A DNA stretch of 64,000 bases from Acerihabitans sp047324305 (GCF_047324305.1 NZ_CP178740.1:1116001-1180000); one strand, 5' to 3'. Counted from the first letter of the stretch, positions 1-8,938 are shown. The notes: generated by a model from the sequence alone, not told the origin. A program made the numbers and translations.

Positions 1-50
1 CCGCCGAAATGCATCATCAGGTGCTCGACGCTCAGGATAGTGTCGCTCAT
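1..50 (-). CDS. livG: High-affinity branched-chain amino acid ABC transporter ATP-binding protein, 5' end only
   Basis: Only the first 16 codons are in the window. The translation begins MSDTILSVEHLMMHFG, which fits the start of a LivG-type ABC ATPase just before its Walker A loop. The ATG overlaps the stop codon of livM (ATGA), the usual sign of translational coupling in liv operons. It would power the LivHM channel. The assignment rests on the short N-terminus plus operon position; the rest of the gene lies to the left of the window. Confidence 0.75.
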   Translation of the reverse strand, partial: MSDTILSVEHLMMHFG

Positions 51-1417
51 GGCGCCACCCCCTTACGGGCGGCGAAACCGGCGCGGCTGATACGGATAAG
101 GCCGCGCGGCCGCCAGATCATCATCACCACCATCAGGATGCCGAACAGCAGCACCCGGTATTCGGCAAAACTGCGCAGCAGTTCGGGGGCCACGGTTAGC
201 ACAAAAGCGGCAATCACCACGCCGATGGTCGAACCCATGCCGCCCAGCACCACAATGGCCAGGATCAGCGCCGATTCAAAAAAGGTAAACGACGTGGGAT
301 TGACGAAACCCTGGTAAGTGGCGAAAAACACCCCGGCAATGCCGGCGGTGGATGCGCCGAGCGTAAAGGCCGACAGTTTAACCAGTACGTGGTTCAGTCC
401 CATGGCGCGGCAGGCGATTTCATCCTCGCGCAGCGCCTCCCAGGCGCGGCCGATAGGCATGCGCGTCAGGCGGTGCTTGATATACAACACCAGCAGCACC
501 ACCAGGATCAGCACGCCGTAGATGAAAATAAACTTCAGGTTGGGATTATAGGGAATATTGAGGAACTCATGAATGGGTACCCCGCCCTCCCTGGCGCGGC
601 GACCGAATTCCAGGCCGAAAAAGGTCGGCGACGGCACCGAGACGCCATTGGGGCCGCCGGTAAAAGCCAGCCAATTGTTTAAAATCAGCCGGATGATCTC
701 GCCAAAACCCAGGGTCACTATCGCCAGGTAATCGCCATGCATGCGCAACACCGGGAAACCCAATAACGCGCCGGCTACGGCCGCCATGATTGCCGCCAGC
801 GGTAGCATGGACCAAAATCCCAGGCCGAGATATTCATACCCCAGCGCCAGTCCGTAGGCGCCGATAGCATAAAACGCCACGTACCCCAGATCGAGCAGTC
901 CGGCCAGGCCGACCACGATATTCAGCCCCAGTCCCAGCAGCACATAAATCAGGCCGAGAATTGCCACGGTCAGCAGGTATTTGGTCGCGACGAAGGGAAA
1001 CAGCGCCGCGAGTACCAGGATCAACGGGATAATCCAGCGCAGGCGGCTTTTGTAGTCGGCGGGACGGACGTAGACGCCGCCGCTGTCGCCGTTAAAACGC
1101 AGTTGGAAACGTTGTCCCGGCCCGGTTTGCAGAAACAGGCTGAGGGCAAAACGCCCCGCCATCACCGCCAGGATAATCCAGGCCAGGCGCGGAGCGTGGA
1201 AATTGAAGCTGTAGCCGTCCAGCACCACGCCCACCACCGGGCCAAAAACAATCAGGGCAATAAAACCGGCCAGGACGGCATCAAGCAGGCATTGCCGGAT
1301 ATCCAGCCCTGCGGGCGGAGGCGATCCCGGGGAACGCGGCGCGGAGGTTGGCTTGTCCGGTGATTGAGCCACTGGAGGAGGCGTCCCGGCGGATTGCGGC
1401 GCTGTGGGTTGCGACAT
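47..1417 (-). CDS. livM: Branched-chain amino acid ABC transporter permease LivM
   Basis: Inner-membrane permease of the LIV-I/LS importer for leucine, isoleucine and valine, partner of LivH. The 456-residue protein has many hydrophobic segments and the conserved LivM cytoplasmic loop around GRAWEALREDEIACRAMG, followed by GGMGSTIG near the C-terminus. It is somewhat longer than E. coli LivM (about 425). The extra length is a proline/alanine/serine-rich N-terminal tail of about 38 residues before the first membrane helix, which looks disordered and cytoplasmic. It lies 11 bases after livH and overlaps livG by 4 bases, so it is one operon. Confidence 0.93.
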   Translation of the reverse strand: MSQPTAPQSAGTPPPVAQSPDKPTSAPRSPGSPPPAGLDIRQCLLDAVLAGFIALIVFGPVVGVVLDGYSFNFHAPRLAWIILAVMAGRFALSLFLQTGPGQRFQLRFNGDSGGVYVRPADYKSRLRWIIPLILVLAALFPFVATKYLLTVAILGLIYVLLGLGLNIVVGLAGLLDLGYVAFYAIGAYGLALGYEYLGLGFWSMLPLAAIMAAVAGALLGFPVLRMHGDYLAIVTLGFGEIIRLILNNWLAFTGGPNGVSVPSPTFFGLEFGRRAREGGVPIHEFLNIPYNPNLKFIFIYGVLILVVLLVLYIKHRLTRMPIGRAWEALREDEIACRAMGLNHVLVKLSAFTLGASTAGIAGVFFATYQGFVNPTSFTFFESALILAIVVLGGMGSTIGVVIAAFVLTVAPELLRSFAEYRVLLFGILMVVMMIWRPRGLIRISRAGFAARKGVAP

Positions 1418-1428
1418 TATCTCTCCCT

Positions 1429-2343
1429 TTATACCTTAGCCACCAGTGGCCGGCCCAGCAGACCCTGCGGGCGAAAAATAAGAATGACCACCAGTAAGGA
1501 AAATGAAAATACATCTTTGTAATCGGAATTGACCATGCCCGAAAACTGCGCCTCGGCGACGCCCAGGATCAGGCCGCCCAGCATGGCTCCAGGCAGCGAG
1601 CCGATACCGCCCAGCACCGCGGCGGTGAATGCCTTAATGCCGATGATAAAACCGGCATAAAAATCAAAGGTGCCGTAGTTCATGGTAATCAATACCCCCG
1701 CCAGCCCCGCCATGGCGGCACCGATAACAAATACCCAGGAAATAACCCGGTCGGTATTGATGCCGAGGATCGAGGCCATCTTGCGATCCTGCTGGGTGGC
1801 GCGGCACATGCGCCCCAGCCTGGTGTGGCCGATAATATAGGTTAGCGCCAGCATCCCCAGCAGCGACGCCACCAGGATAAAGATCTTGGTATAAGTGAGC
1901 TGGACAAAGCTGTCGCCGATGTGGAACCTGAGCACCCCGTCCAGCATAGTGGGAATACCCTGTTGACGTGGCCCCTGGCTGATTTGCGCATAGTTTTGCA
2001 AGATAAGCGACATGCCGATGGCGGAGATCAGGGGCGCCAGCCGGGTAGAGTTGCGCAGGGGCCGGTAGGCAATGCGCTCGATAACCCAGCCGTAGACGCC
2101 CGTAACCGCGATGGTAAACACCAGGGTGCCGAGGATGAGCAGTGGAAACGAATGCAGGCCGAAAAACGACAGCAGCGCCAGCGCGATGGCGCACAGATAG
2201 GCGGAAATCATATAGACTTCGCCGTGGGCGAAGTTGATCATGCCGATAATACCGTACACCATGGTATAGCCGATGGCGATCAAACCGTAGACGGCGCCCA
2301 GTGTCAGGCCGTTAAACATTTGCTGCAGGAAGGAAGAATCCAT
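1429..2343 (-). CDS. livH: Branched-chain amino acid ABC transporter permease LivH
   Basis: Second inner-membrane permease of the branched-chain amino acid importer. The 304 residues are close to E. coli LivH (308). The N-terminus reads MDSSFLQQMFNGLTLGAVYG, typical of the family, and the protein ends in the conserved FRPQGLLGRP. About eight hydrophobic segments are visible, with the GGIGSLPGAMLGG permease motif in the last third. It follows the binding-protein gene after a gap of 188 bases and precedes livM, so it belongs to the liv operon. Confidence 0.94.
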   Translation of the reverse strand: MDSSFLQQMFNGLTLGAVYGLIAIGYTMVYGIIGMINFAHGEVYMISAYLCAIALALLSFFGLHSFPLLILGTLVFTIAVTGVYGWVIERIAYRPLRNSTRLAPLISAIGMSLILQNYAQISQGPRQQGIPTMLDGVLRFHIGDSFVQLTYTKIFILVASLLGMLALTYIIGHTRLGRMCRATQQDRKMASILGINTDRVISWVFVIGAAMAGLAGVLITMNYGTFDFYAGFIIGIKAFTAAVLGGIGSLPGAMLGGLILGVAEAQFSGMVNSDYKDVFSFSLLVVILIFRPQGLLGRPLVAKV

Positions 2344-2531
2344 AGTTACACCGTCTCGTCTTGCTTACAGATCGCCCGGCGGCCAGAAAAGCGACCACCG
2401 CACGGCGCGCGGGGTATTTTCCCCCGGTGAAACATGGCGTCGGGGCCGGCCCGTCAGCGGCGACGCCCACGGACAACCCCGGCGCCTGGCCCAGGGTCCG
2501 CCTGGCGCATTACCTTTAGCCCATGGTGGCT

Positions 2532-3656
2532 TTAGGGGATTTCGTGATATTTACCCTGGTCGTCCCATTGATAAACCACGTAATCGGATACCTTCAGATC
2601 GCCTTTGCTGTCCCAGGCCTTTTTGCCCATCACCGTATCCACGCTGTTGGCTTTCAGCCACGCGCTGGCCTTAGCGGAATCGCTGCCGCCGACGGCGTTA
2701 AACGCCGCGGCAATAGCCTGTACCGACGCATAGGAATAGAGAGTGTACCCTTCAGGCTCAAACTTGCCGGCGCGGAACTTCTCAATCACCGCCTTGCCGT
2801 CGGGAATGACGCGGGGATCTTTGCCGAAGGTCATTAAAACACCGTTGGTATACTGCGGGCCGCCGGCGGCGGTGACCAGTTCACTGGTGACCACGCAGTC
2901 GCCGGAAAAGAATTTAGCGGTGACGCCCTGCTCACGCATCTGGCGCACCAGGGGACCCGCCTCGGGATGGCAGCCGCCGAAATAGACCACGTCCGGATCC
3001 AGCGCGCGGATTTTCGTCACCAGCGCGTTGAAATCTTTTTCACCGCGCGACAAGCCTTCATACATCACCTCCTTCACGCCGCGTTTGTTCAGCTCCGCCT
3101 TGGTGGCATCCGCCAGGCCCTGGCCGTAGGTGTCCTTATCGTGGATGATGGCCACTTTTTTCGCCTTCAGCTTATCGATAATGTAGTTGCTGGCAATCAG
3201 TCCCTGCTGGTCGTCCCGCCCGCACATACGGAACATGGCGGTCTGGCCACGCTCGGTAATCTGCGGATTGGTGGAGCCGGGAGTGATGGCGATAATACCC
3301 GCCTCGTCATAGACTTCCGACGCCGGCATGGTGGATGAGGAGCAGAAGTGGCCAATCACCGCCTTCACGTGTTCCTGATCCACCAGCCGGTTGGCCACCG
3401 CCACCGCCTGTTTGGGTTCACAGGCGTCATCTCCTTGCACCAGCTTAATTTTTTCCCCCTTGATGCCGCCCGCGGCGTTAATATCCTCGGCCGCCTGGGA
3501 AGCGCCGCGCCAGTATTGATCGCCATAGGTGGCATTGGGTCCGGAAAACGGCCCGGCAACGCCGATAACCACATCGGCATGGGCGGAGAAAGCCGCGCCC
3601 AGGCAACCGATAAGCAGGGCGGAAAGCGGGGTTCTTATCAATTTCATTGACATCAT
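2532..3656 (-). CDS. livJ: Periplasmic branched-chain amino acid-binding protein (LivJ/LivK family)
   Basis: Periplasmic receptor delivering leucine, isoleucine or valine to LivHMGF. A signal peptide ending near SAHA precedes mature DVVIGVAGPFSGPNATYG, the classic LIV-BP start. The two cysteines in DDACEP and GHFCSSST match the family's disulfide. At 374 residues it has normal length. The ATG at 3656 has an AAGGA five bases upstream; ATGs at 3653 and 3647 are alternatives. Only one binding protein is present, so LivJ and LivK cannot be told apart by context and the symbol is provisional. A 630-base gap with possible control sites lies upstream. Confidence 0.88.
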   Translation of the reverse strand: MMSMKLIRTPLSALLIGCLGAAFSAHADVVIGVAGPFSGPNATYGDQYWRGASQAAEDINAAGGIKGEKIKLVQGDDACEPKQAVAVANRLVDQEHVKAVIGHFCSSSTMPASEVYDEAGIIAITPGSTNPQITERGQTAMFRMCGRDDQQGLIASNYIIDKLKAKKVAIIHDKDTYGQGLADATKAELNKRGVKEVMYEGLSRGEKDFNALVTKIRALDPDVVYFGGCHPEAGPLVRQMREQGVTAKFFSGDCVVTSELVTAAGGPQYTNGVLMTFGKDPRVIPDGKAVIEKFRAGKFEPEGYTLYSYASVQAIAAAFNAVGGSDSAKASAWLKANSVDTVMGKKAWDSKGDLKVSDYVVYQWDDQGKYHEIP

Positions 3657-4047
3657 CTGGTTCCTTTATACAGTTTCAGCAAAACGCCCGAGGCGTGGAC
3701 CATAAATCCTGAAGCTTAAACGTACAACCCATGAAGACGACGGGTATTTACCCCAACAAAATAAGCAATTATCCGGCCATAATGGCAAATTTCCGGCACA
3801 TTAGAGGCACAGACCGTTTCGCTCCGGGGAGCTATCATCAGGGCGGGCGCCGCGCCGCCCCCTTTCAGTGCGCTTGTGCCGCCGGAAAACGGCGCCGGCG
3901 CCGCGGTTGCACCATTTCGGTGATACCGTCTATTAAAGACTATCTTTTAACGTTAAAGTCTAATTTTAATAACAAATAGGACATGTATCACATTAATTAT
4001 CGGCGCGCCGCGGCACATGCCGCCTGGCGATTTAGCGTTAAAAAATA

Positions 4048-4063
4048 GTTGGTAAACACCAAC
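4048..4063. promoter_or_regulatory. Possible operator, GTTGGTAAACACCAAC palindrome
   Basis: A perfect inverted repeat (GTTGGT, four-base centre, ACCAAC) in AT-rich DNA about 390 bases upstream of the liv binding-protein start. GntR-family regulators of the FadR type often bind TTGGT/ACCAA repeats, so an operator is plausible. No GntR gene is nearby, and the function is inferred from symmetry only. Confidence 0.3.
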
Positions 4064-4238
4064 GTATTTCTGAACCTTGAGATAATAAAAAGCGGCGCCT
4101 CAACACTTTCGCTGACTAATATTTACTGATAAGAAAAAATTAACCGCCCGCGCCGGTTTTATTGCCATAAAAATCATCAGCAATAAAGAACGGGCCTGAA
4201 AATAAAGGACCGGAATACCAAAATAAGGGCGGATACAC

Positions 4239-4280
4239 CGCCCCCGGCCGGCGAAACCGCGGCATTGCCGGCCCGGGGCG
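4239..4280 (-). terminator. Possible transcription terminator after the aminotransferase gene
   Basis: Two 14-base arms (4239-4252 and 4267-4280) pair with one mismatch and are almost entirely G+C. The hairpin begins 6 bases after the stop codon of the aminotransferase gene. The minus-strand sequence after it has only a broken T run, so termination is likely but not textbook. Confidence 0.4.
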
Positions 4281-4286
4281 TTATTA

Positions 4287-5147
4287 TCAGGCGGTGGCCC
4301 GCAGCGCCATATCCACATATATCGCCCGCAGCGCCCGGGTTACCGGACCGGGAACGCCGTCCCCCACCGTCCTGCCGTCGATGCCGATAACCGGCCAGAT
4401 AAAGGTGGTGGCGGAGCTGATAAACGCCTCCCGCGCGGCATAAGCCTCCTCAACGCTAAATGCCCGTTCCTCAAACGGGATAGCATGGGTTTCGGCCAGC
4501 ATCAGTAGCGAACGGCGGGTTATGCCGTGCAAAATATCGTTGCTGAGCGGCCGGGTCACCAGGGTGCCGGCAGACGTGACAATCCACGCGTTACAGGCGC
4601 TTCCTTCGGTTATCAGCCCGTTCTCCACCAGGAAGGCATCGTCCGCGCCCTGGGCATGGGCATACTCCTTGGCCAGGCAAGGCGCCAGCAGTCCCACCGT
4701 TTTGATGTCGCGGCGGTGCCAGCGGATATCCTCCAGCGTCACCACCCGGATGCCGTTGATAGCCTTGGCATTATTGATAACCGGCCGCGCCTGGGTAAAC
4801 AGCGTAAGCGTAGGCGGAGTGCCGGCCGGCGGAAAATCAAATTCCCGATCGCCGGTAGTGCCGCGACTCAGTTGCAGATAGACCGCGCCTTCCCGCAGTT
4901 GATTGCGGGCGATCAGCTCCCGCTGTATGGCGTCCAGTTCAGCGGGCGTAACGGGCAGGGAGAGTTTAAGCTCCCGGCAGGAGCGCACCAGACGGGCGAT
5001 ATGGCCCTCGTTTTCCAACAGCTTACCGTTTAATACCGCGGTGACTTCATAGACGGCGTCGGAGAACAGGAAGCCCCGGTCGAAGATGGAGATCCTGGCG
5101 TCCTGCTCCGGCACATAGTCGCCGTTAAGATAGACAATTCTGCTCAT
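4287..5147 (-). CDS. dat: D-amino acid aminotransferase (class IV PLP enzyme)
   Basis: Predicted to interconvert D-amino acids and 2-oxo acids (D-alanine + 2-oxoglutarate giving pyruvate + D-glutamate) in the cytoplasm. The 286 residues carry the class IV fold signatures: YLNGDYVP at the start, FDRGFLFSDAVYE, the probable PLP lysine K149 in RRDIKTVGLL, and ITEGSACNAWIV with E181. These fit the D-AAT group better than the branched-chain transaminase IlvE or aminodeoxychorismate lyase, but substrate specificity cannot be read with certainty. It follows the DUF1611 gene by 17 bases, so the two are probably co-transcribed and share a D-amino acid pathway. Confidence 0.8.
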   Translation of the reverse strand: MSRIVYLNGDYVPEQDARISIFDRGFLFSDAVYEVTAVLNGKLLENEGHIARLVRSCRELKLSLPVTPAELDAIQRELIARNQLREGAVYLQLSRGTTGDREFDFPPAGTPPTLTLFTQARPVINNAKAINGIRVVTLEDIRWHRRDIKTVGLLAPCLAKEYAHAQGADDAFLVENGLITEGSACNAWIVTSAGTLVTRPLSNDILHGITRRSLLMLAETHAIPFEERAFSVEEAYAAREAFISSATTFIWPVIGIDGRTVGDGVPGPVTRALRAIYVDMALRATA

Positions 5148-5164
5148 GGATTCTTCCGCCGTGG

Positions 5165-6157
5165 TTAAAGTTGCTCAATAATGCGCGCGACGCCCTGGCG
5201 GAACGGATCCACCACCGGCAAACCGTAGCATGTTTCCAACTCCGCCATATAGGCCAACGCGTCCGCCTCCGGCAGCAGGGCGCTGTTAACGGAGATGCCG
5301 ACAAATCGCGCCTGCGGGTTGGTCAGCCGCGCCGCCCGCAGGTTCAGCGCCATACAATCGGCCAGGTCGGGCAGCGGATAATCGACGCCGCGCATAGTGG
5401 TACGCGTCGGCTCATGACACAAAACCAGCGCATCAGGCTGCGCGCCGTGGATAAGCCCGAGGGTGACCCCGGCAAACGACGGATGGAACAGCGACCCCTG
5501 CCCTTCGATGATATCCCAATGATTCGGCTCGTTGTCCGGCGCCAGGGTTTCCACCGCGCCGGCGATAAAGTCCGCCACCACCGCGTCGATACTGATTCCC
5601 GCGCCGCTGACCAGGATGCCGGTCTGGCCGGTGGCGCGAAACGTGGCTTTTCTGCCCTGTTCCAGCATGGCCTTCTCAATGGCCAACGCGGTATACATTT
5701 TACCGCAGGAACAGTCGGTGCCCACCGGCAGCAACCGTTTACCCGCGCGCTTGCGCCCGTTGCCCACCGGCAAAGCGGCGCGGGTGTGGCGCACATCGAA
5801 CAGCGAGCGGCCAAGCCTTTGCGCCGTGGCTTGCAGTACCGGAACGTCCGACAGGCGATTATGCAGCCCGGCGGCCAGGTCCATGCCGTTTTCCAGCGCG
5901 TCGCGCAGCACCTCGACCCAATGCCCGGCAATCACCCCGCCGCGATTGGCCACGCCTATCACCAGCGTTTTGGCGCCCATGGCCCGGGCGGCGGCAATGT
6001 CCAGATCGGGCAGGCCGCAATCCACCTGGCAACCGTCCATGCGCAATTGGCCGACGCAGTATTCCGGATGCCAGTGGCGAATGCCGGTGGCGACTTTCGC
6101 CGCCAGCCGATCGTGCGCGTCCGCCAGGAACAGCAGATAAGGTTTTTGAATTTCCAT
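5165..6157 (-). CDS. DUF1611 family protein, DgcN-like (possible D-glutamate N-acetyltransferase)
   Basis: DUF1611 protein of 330 residues. Members include DgcN, reported to N-acetylate D-glutamate in a D-glutamate catabolic route of marine bacteria. The middle carries a P-loop-like element GTDCSCGKM (about residues 146-154), followed by ATGQTGIL, and IEGQGSLFHPSFAGV further on, all typical of the family. I chose the ATG at 6157 because it has a GAGG eight bases upstream; an upstream TTG at 6163 is less likely. The partner racemase DgcA of the described pathway is not seen here. A D-amino acid aminotransferase follows instead, so the pathway is probably related but not identical. Confidence 0.72.
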   Translation of the reverse strand: MEIQKPYLLFLADAHDRLAAKVATGIRHWHPEYCVGQLRMDGCQVDCGLPDLDIAAARAMGAKTLVIGVANRGGVIAGHWVEVLRDALENGMDLAAGLHNRLSDVPVLQATAQRLGRSLFDVRHTRAALPVGNGRKRAGKRLLPVGTDCSCGKMYTALAIEKAMLEQGRKATFRATGQTGILVSGAGISIDAVVADFIAGAVETLAPDNEPNHWDIIEGQGSLFHPSFAGVTLGLIHGAQPDALVLCHEPTRTTMRGVDYPLPDLADCMALNLRAARLTNPQARFVGISVNSALLPEADALAYMAELETCYGLPVVDPFRQGVARIIEQL

Positions 6158-6825
6158 CAGCAACGCCTCATTAAACAGTTAGGGTAAAGGGTGCGCCCCA
6201 CCGATGCTGCGGACCCGTTGCTCCACGGACAGAGGCGGCCAGGGGGTTGGCGCGATACCACTACCTAGCACAGGTTATGCCAAATAGACGCCAATCCTAA
6301 ATAGCGTTATAGATCAATTAAATAAAATTATCTTCCGCCATCTCGACCGATAAAGCCGCAGTCGCCGTGCTTTTTTGCACCAAATTCAGGCGTTAACGCT
6401 GCTTTATTGCTTCACCATGGTGATATTTAATAAAATATTAACAATTAACCAGGTTAAAACCCGGCATATTAGTAAAATAACGGCATAAACCACGGCGCAA
6501 AAACGGCGTTGCCACGATAAAATCCGCTGCAAACCGAATCCGCCGCTGTTTGTGCGGTAAAACCGTTATCCGACGCTGAAAAACAACAGAGTATCTTGCC
6601 GGCGGGCAGACACGGCGGGGCGTTTTGCCGGCTGGGGGCGAAAAAAAACCTAAACCGCTTGTTTGCCACCGCTGATACAGCGAGAGAAACAAGGAGTTTA
6701 GGTTTTACCTGGACGGCGGCGGTGCCGCCGACAACAGTGATTGATAATGCCGCCGGCGCGTTATTTTAACAAGTGCCGCCCGGAGGCAGATGTTAATAAT
6801 GTGACGCCGTTCAGATTTTAATCAA
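6158..6825. other. Intergenic region between the permease and the DUF1611 operon
   Basis: About 670 bases without a credible gene. The right part holds a long imperfect hairpin at 6645-6706 downstream of the permease gene. The left part, AT rich around 6290-6450, is the likely promoter zone for the DUF1611-aminotransferase operon. The minus-strand frames at 6438-6692 lack ribosome sites and protein-like composition. Confidence 0.55.
6645..6706 (-). terminator. Long hairpin with T run, probable terminator of the permease gene
   Basis: Arms of 20 bases (6645-6664 and 6687-6706) pair with two mismatches, and a smaller CGCTG/CAGCG hairpin sits in the loop. Reading the minus strand, the stem runs into eight T residues (6648-6641), the pattern of an intrinsic terminator for the gene ending at 6826. 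The stem is unusually long and A+T rich for a terminator, so an RNA element or a remnant of a mobile-element end is also possible. Confidence 0.45.
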
Positions 6826-8211
6826 TCACCCGGCGTTCGGCGTCCCCGCCTGCGCCGCGCGATTAAATCCCAGCACGCGGTAAATTACGGCAACCAGGAC
6901 TAAAAAGGCCGAACCTACCACCAGCGACAGCCGGGTGTCCGGGCTAAAGGCCATACCCGCCAGCACGCAGACTAAAAAGGCCATGGTCAGGTAGTTGGAC
7001 CAGGGAAACCATACCGAGCGGAACGGATGCGACGCCATGGCCTCCCGGTGGGCCCGGCGAAAGCGCAGCTGGCTTATCAGCACCACAAACCAGGGCACCA
7101 TGCCAGGCAGAACGCTGGCGCTGTAGACATAAACGAATACCCGCTGCGGATTGGGAATAATATAATTCAGGCACGAGCCCAACAGCAGCACCACGATGGA
7201 CAGCATCACCCCCACCGCCGGGATGCCGTTGCGCGAGACCCGCCCTACCGCCGCCGGCAGCTGGTGGTTTTGCGCCAGGGCGAAGAGCATGCGGCCGCAG
7301 CTGTACATGCCGCTATTGCAGCCGGACAGCGCCGCGGTGAGGATAACAAAATTGATAATGCCCGCCGCCGCGGTAATGCCGATTTTGGCGAAGGTCAGCA
7401 CAAACGGGCTACCGCCGCCGTCGATTTGATTCCAAGGGTAAATCGTTACGATAACAAATATTGCCCCGACGTAAAAAATCAGAATGCGCCAGAGGATCTT
7501 GCTCACCGCGCGCCGCAGGGTCACCTGGGGATTACGGGCCTCGCCGGCGGTGATGCCGACCAGCTCCACGCCCTGATAAGACGCCACCACAATACAAAGC
7601 GCAAACAGCAGGCCCTTCCAGCCGCCGGCGAAAAAACCACCGTGGGCGGTAAGATTGCCAAGCCCCACCGCATGGCCGTGGTTGCCGATGCCGAAAAAGA
7701 TAATACCCAGTCCCACCGCGATCATCACCACGATAGTGGTGATTTTGATCATGGCGAACCAAAACTCGATTTCGCCATACAGCCTGACCGCGGCCAGGTT
7801 AGCGAGCGCCACCAGGGCGACGGCGGCCAATGCCGGCAGCCATTGCGGCAGGTCGGGAAACCAGTACTGGACATACACGCCGATGGCGGTGATTTCCGAC
7901 ACCCCCACCGCCATCCACATAAACCAATAGCTCCAGGCGGTAAGGTAGCCGAAAAACGGACTCATATAGCGATGGGCATAGACCGCGAAGGAGCCGGCGA
8001 TGGGTTCCAGATAAAGCATCTCCCCCATCGAGCGCATAATAAAAAAGACAAATAACCCGGCGATAATATAGGCCAGCAGCACCGACGGCCCGGCCCATTG
8101 CAGCGTGCTGGCCGCGCCCATAAATAAACCGACGCCGATGGTGCCGCCCAGGGCAATCAGTTCGATGTGCCGGGCTTTGAGGCCGCGCTGCAACTCCTGC
8201 TTTGGTTCCAC
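6826..8211 (-). CDS. thrP: Threonine/serine-type amino acid permease ThrP (YifK), APC family
   Basis: Proton-coupled amino acid uptake through the inner membrane. The protein matches the YifK/ThrP group almost throughout: ELQRGLKARHIELIALGGTI at the start, then FIMRSMGEMLYLEP, GITAGEARNPQVTLRRAV and GCNSGMYSCGRMLFALA, with about 12 membrane helices. I chose the GTG at 8211: AGAGGG lies six bases upstream, and this gives 461 residues, the length of E. coli YifK. The ATG at 8217 would leave almost no spacing to the ribosome site. It stands alone, between a hairpin terminator and an unrelated gene on the same strand. Confidence 0.87.
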   Translation of the reverse strand: MEPKQELQRGLKARHIELIALGGTIGVGLFMGAASTLQWAGPSVLLAYIIAGLFVFFIMRSMGEMLYLEPIAGSFAVYAHRYMSPFFGYLTAWSYWFMWMAVGVSEITAIGVYVQYWFPDLPQWLPALAAVALVALANLAAVRLYGEIEFWFAMIKITTIVVMIAVGLGIIFFGIGNHGHAVGLGNLTAHGGFFAGGWKGLLFALCIVVASYQGVELVGITAGEARNPQVTLRRAVSKILWRILIFYVGAIFVIVTIYPWNQIDGGGSPFVLTFAKIGITAAAGIINFVILTAALSGCNSGMYSCGRMLFALAQNHQLPAAVGRVSRNGIPAVGVMLSIVVLLLGSCLNYIIPNPQRVFVYVYSASVLPGMVPWFVVLISQLRFRRAHREAMASHPFRSVWFPWSNYLTMAFLVCVLAGMAFSPDTRLSLVVGSAFLVLVAVIYRVLGFNRAAQAGTPNAG

Positions 8212-8284
8212 TATCATCCCTCTGAATCCGTTGGCTCATTTCCGCGCGCGGATTTAACAATGAATATTATCGAGGGCAAGGAGA

Positions 8285-8938
8285 TTACCGCATTTTGCGT
8301 GATATAACATGCTCCTCATCGTTTTCGCGCAGCGCTTTTTGCAGCCCGGCGGCATCGAAACGTTCGCAATACATCGGCCTGCCCCGCTGGAAACGCCACC
8401 CCTCGGCCAGAGACCCGGCATCCACGACATCAAAGCCGAATTGATCGATAAGCGCGGCGGCCTGCTGCTTTGCCTGCGCGTCGTCGCCGCTGATGGGCAG
8501 CGCGCGCCGTCCCGGCGCGCCCGCGGGCATACCGTCGCGTTCCAGATCGTTAACCCGGATGGAATTGAACGCCTTGACGATCTTCGCCCCGACAAGATGA
8601 CGGGCCAGCAGCTCGCTGGTGGTGATGGATTGATTCTCCAGCTCAGGCATCTGCCCGTCGCGTTCGGGATAATAATTATTGGCGTCCAGCACCACTTTAC
8701 CGACCAGGGGCGCAACCGGTACTTGCAGGTAATTTCTCAGGGGAATGGCGACTACCACCAGTTCGCCGAAGGCGGCGGCCTGTGCCGCGGTGCCGGTCAA
8801 ACAGCCTATTGACGCCACCAGGCTCATCAGGGTTTGCGGGCCGCGTGAATTGCTGACCATCACCTCATGCCCTTGCTTCATCGCCAGTTGGGCGATGGCG
8901 CGGCCGATAAAACCCGCGCCGATAATGCCTATTTTCAT
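8285..8938 (-). CDS. NAD(P)-binding oxidoreductase, F420-dependent NADP reductase-like family
   Basis: A 217-residue Rossmann protein beginning MKIGIIGAGFIGRAIAQLA (dinucleotide-binding GxGxxG), with SNSRGP, VVLDANNYYPERDG, KAFNSI and PISGDDAQA motifs of the 'NADP oxidoreductase coenzyme F420-dependent' family. Enterobacteria lack F420, so the real cofactor is probably NADP and the substrate is unknown. It is transcribed away from a LysR-type gene 133 bases upstream, the usual layout of a target gene and its regulator. Confidence 0.75.
   Translation of the reverse strand: MKIGIIGAGFIGRAIAQLAMKQGHEVMVSNSRGPQTLMSLVASIGCLTGTAAQAAAFGELVVVAIPLRNYLQVPVAPLVGKVVLDANNYYPERDGQMPELENQSITTSELLARHLVGAKIVKAFNSIRVNDLERDGMPAGAPGRRALPISGDDAQAKQQAAALIDQFGFDVVDAGSLAEGWRFQRGRPMYCERFDAAGLQKALRENDEEHVISRKMR

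Larger units (their letters stand above)
3657..4286. other. Intergenic region upstream of the liv operon
   Basis: This 630-base gap lies between the D-amino acid aminotransferase and the liv binding-protein gene, both on the minus strand. No convincing gene is visible; the open frame at 3731-3979 on the plus strand has no ribosome site or familiar composition. The middle is AT rich and probably holds the liv promoter. A perfect 6-base inverted repeat lies at 4048-4063 and a GC-rich hairpin directly follows the aminotransferase gene at 4239-4280. Confidence 0.6.

Noticed and set aside
3731..3979. 82-codon plus-strand ORF in the liv upstream gap
   Set aside because: No ribosome site; half of it is low-complexity Arg/Gly sequence from a GC-rich patch.
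5171..6187. 338-codon plus-strand open frame opposite the DUF1611 gene
   Set aside because: The opposite strand carries a complete family protein. This frame has His/Arg/Gln-rich composition typical of antisense frames in GC-rich DNA, and no ribosome site or known domain.
7027..8055. 342-codon plus-strand open frame opposite the permease gene
   Set aside because: A shadow of thrP: very rich in His, Arg, Gln and Asp, with no membrane or domain pattern, opposite a well-conserved permease.
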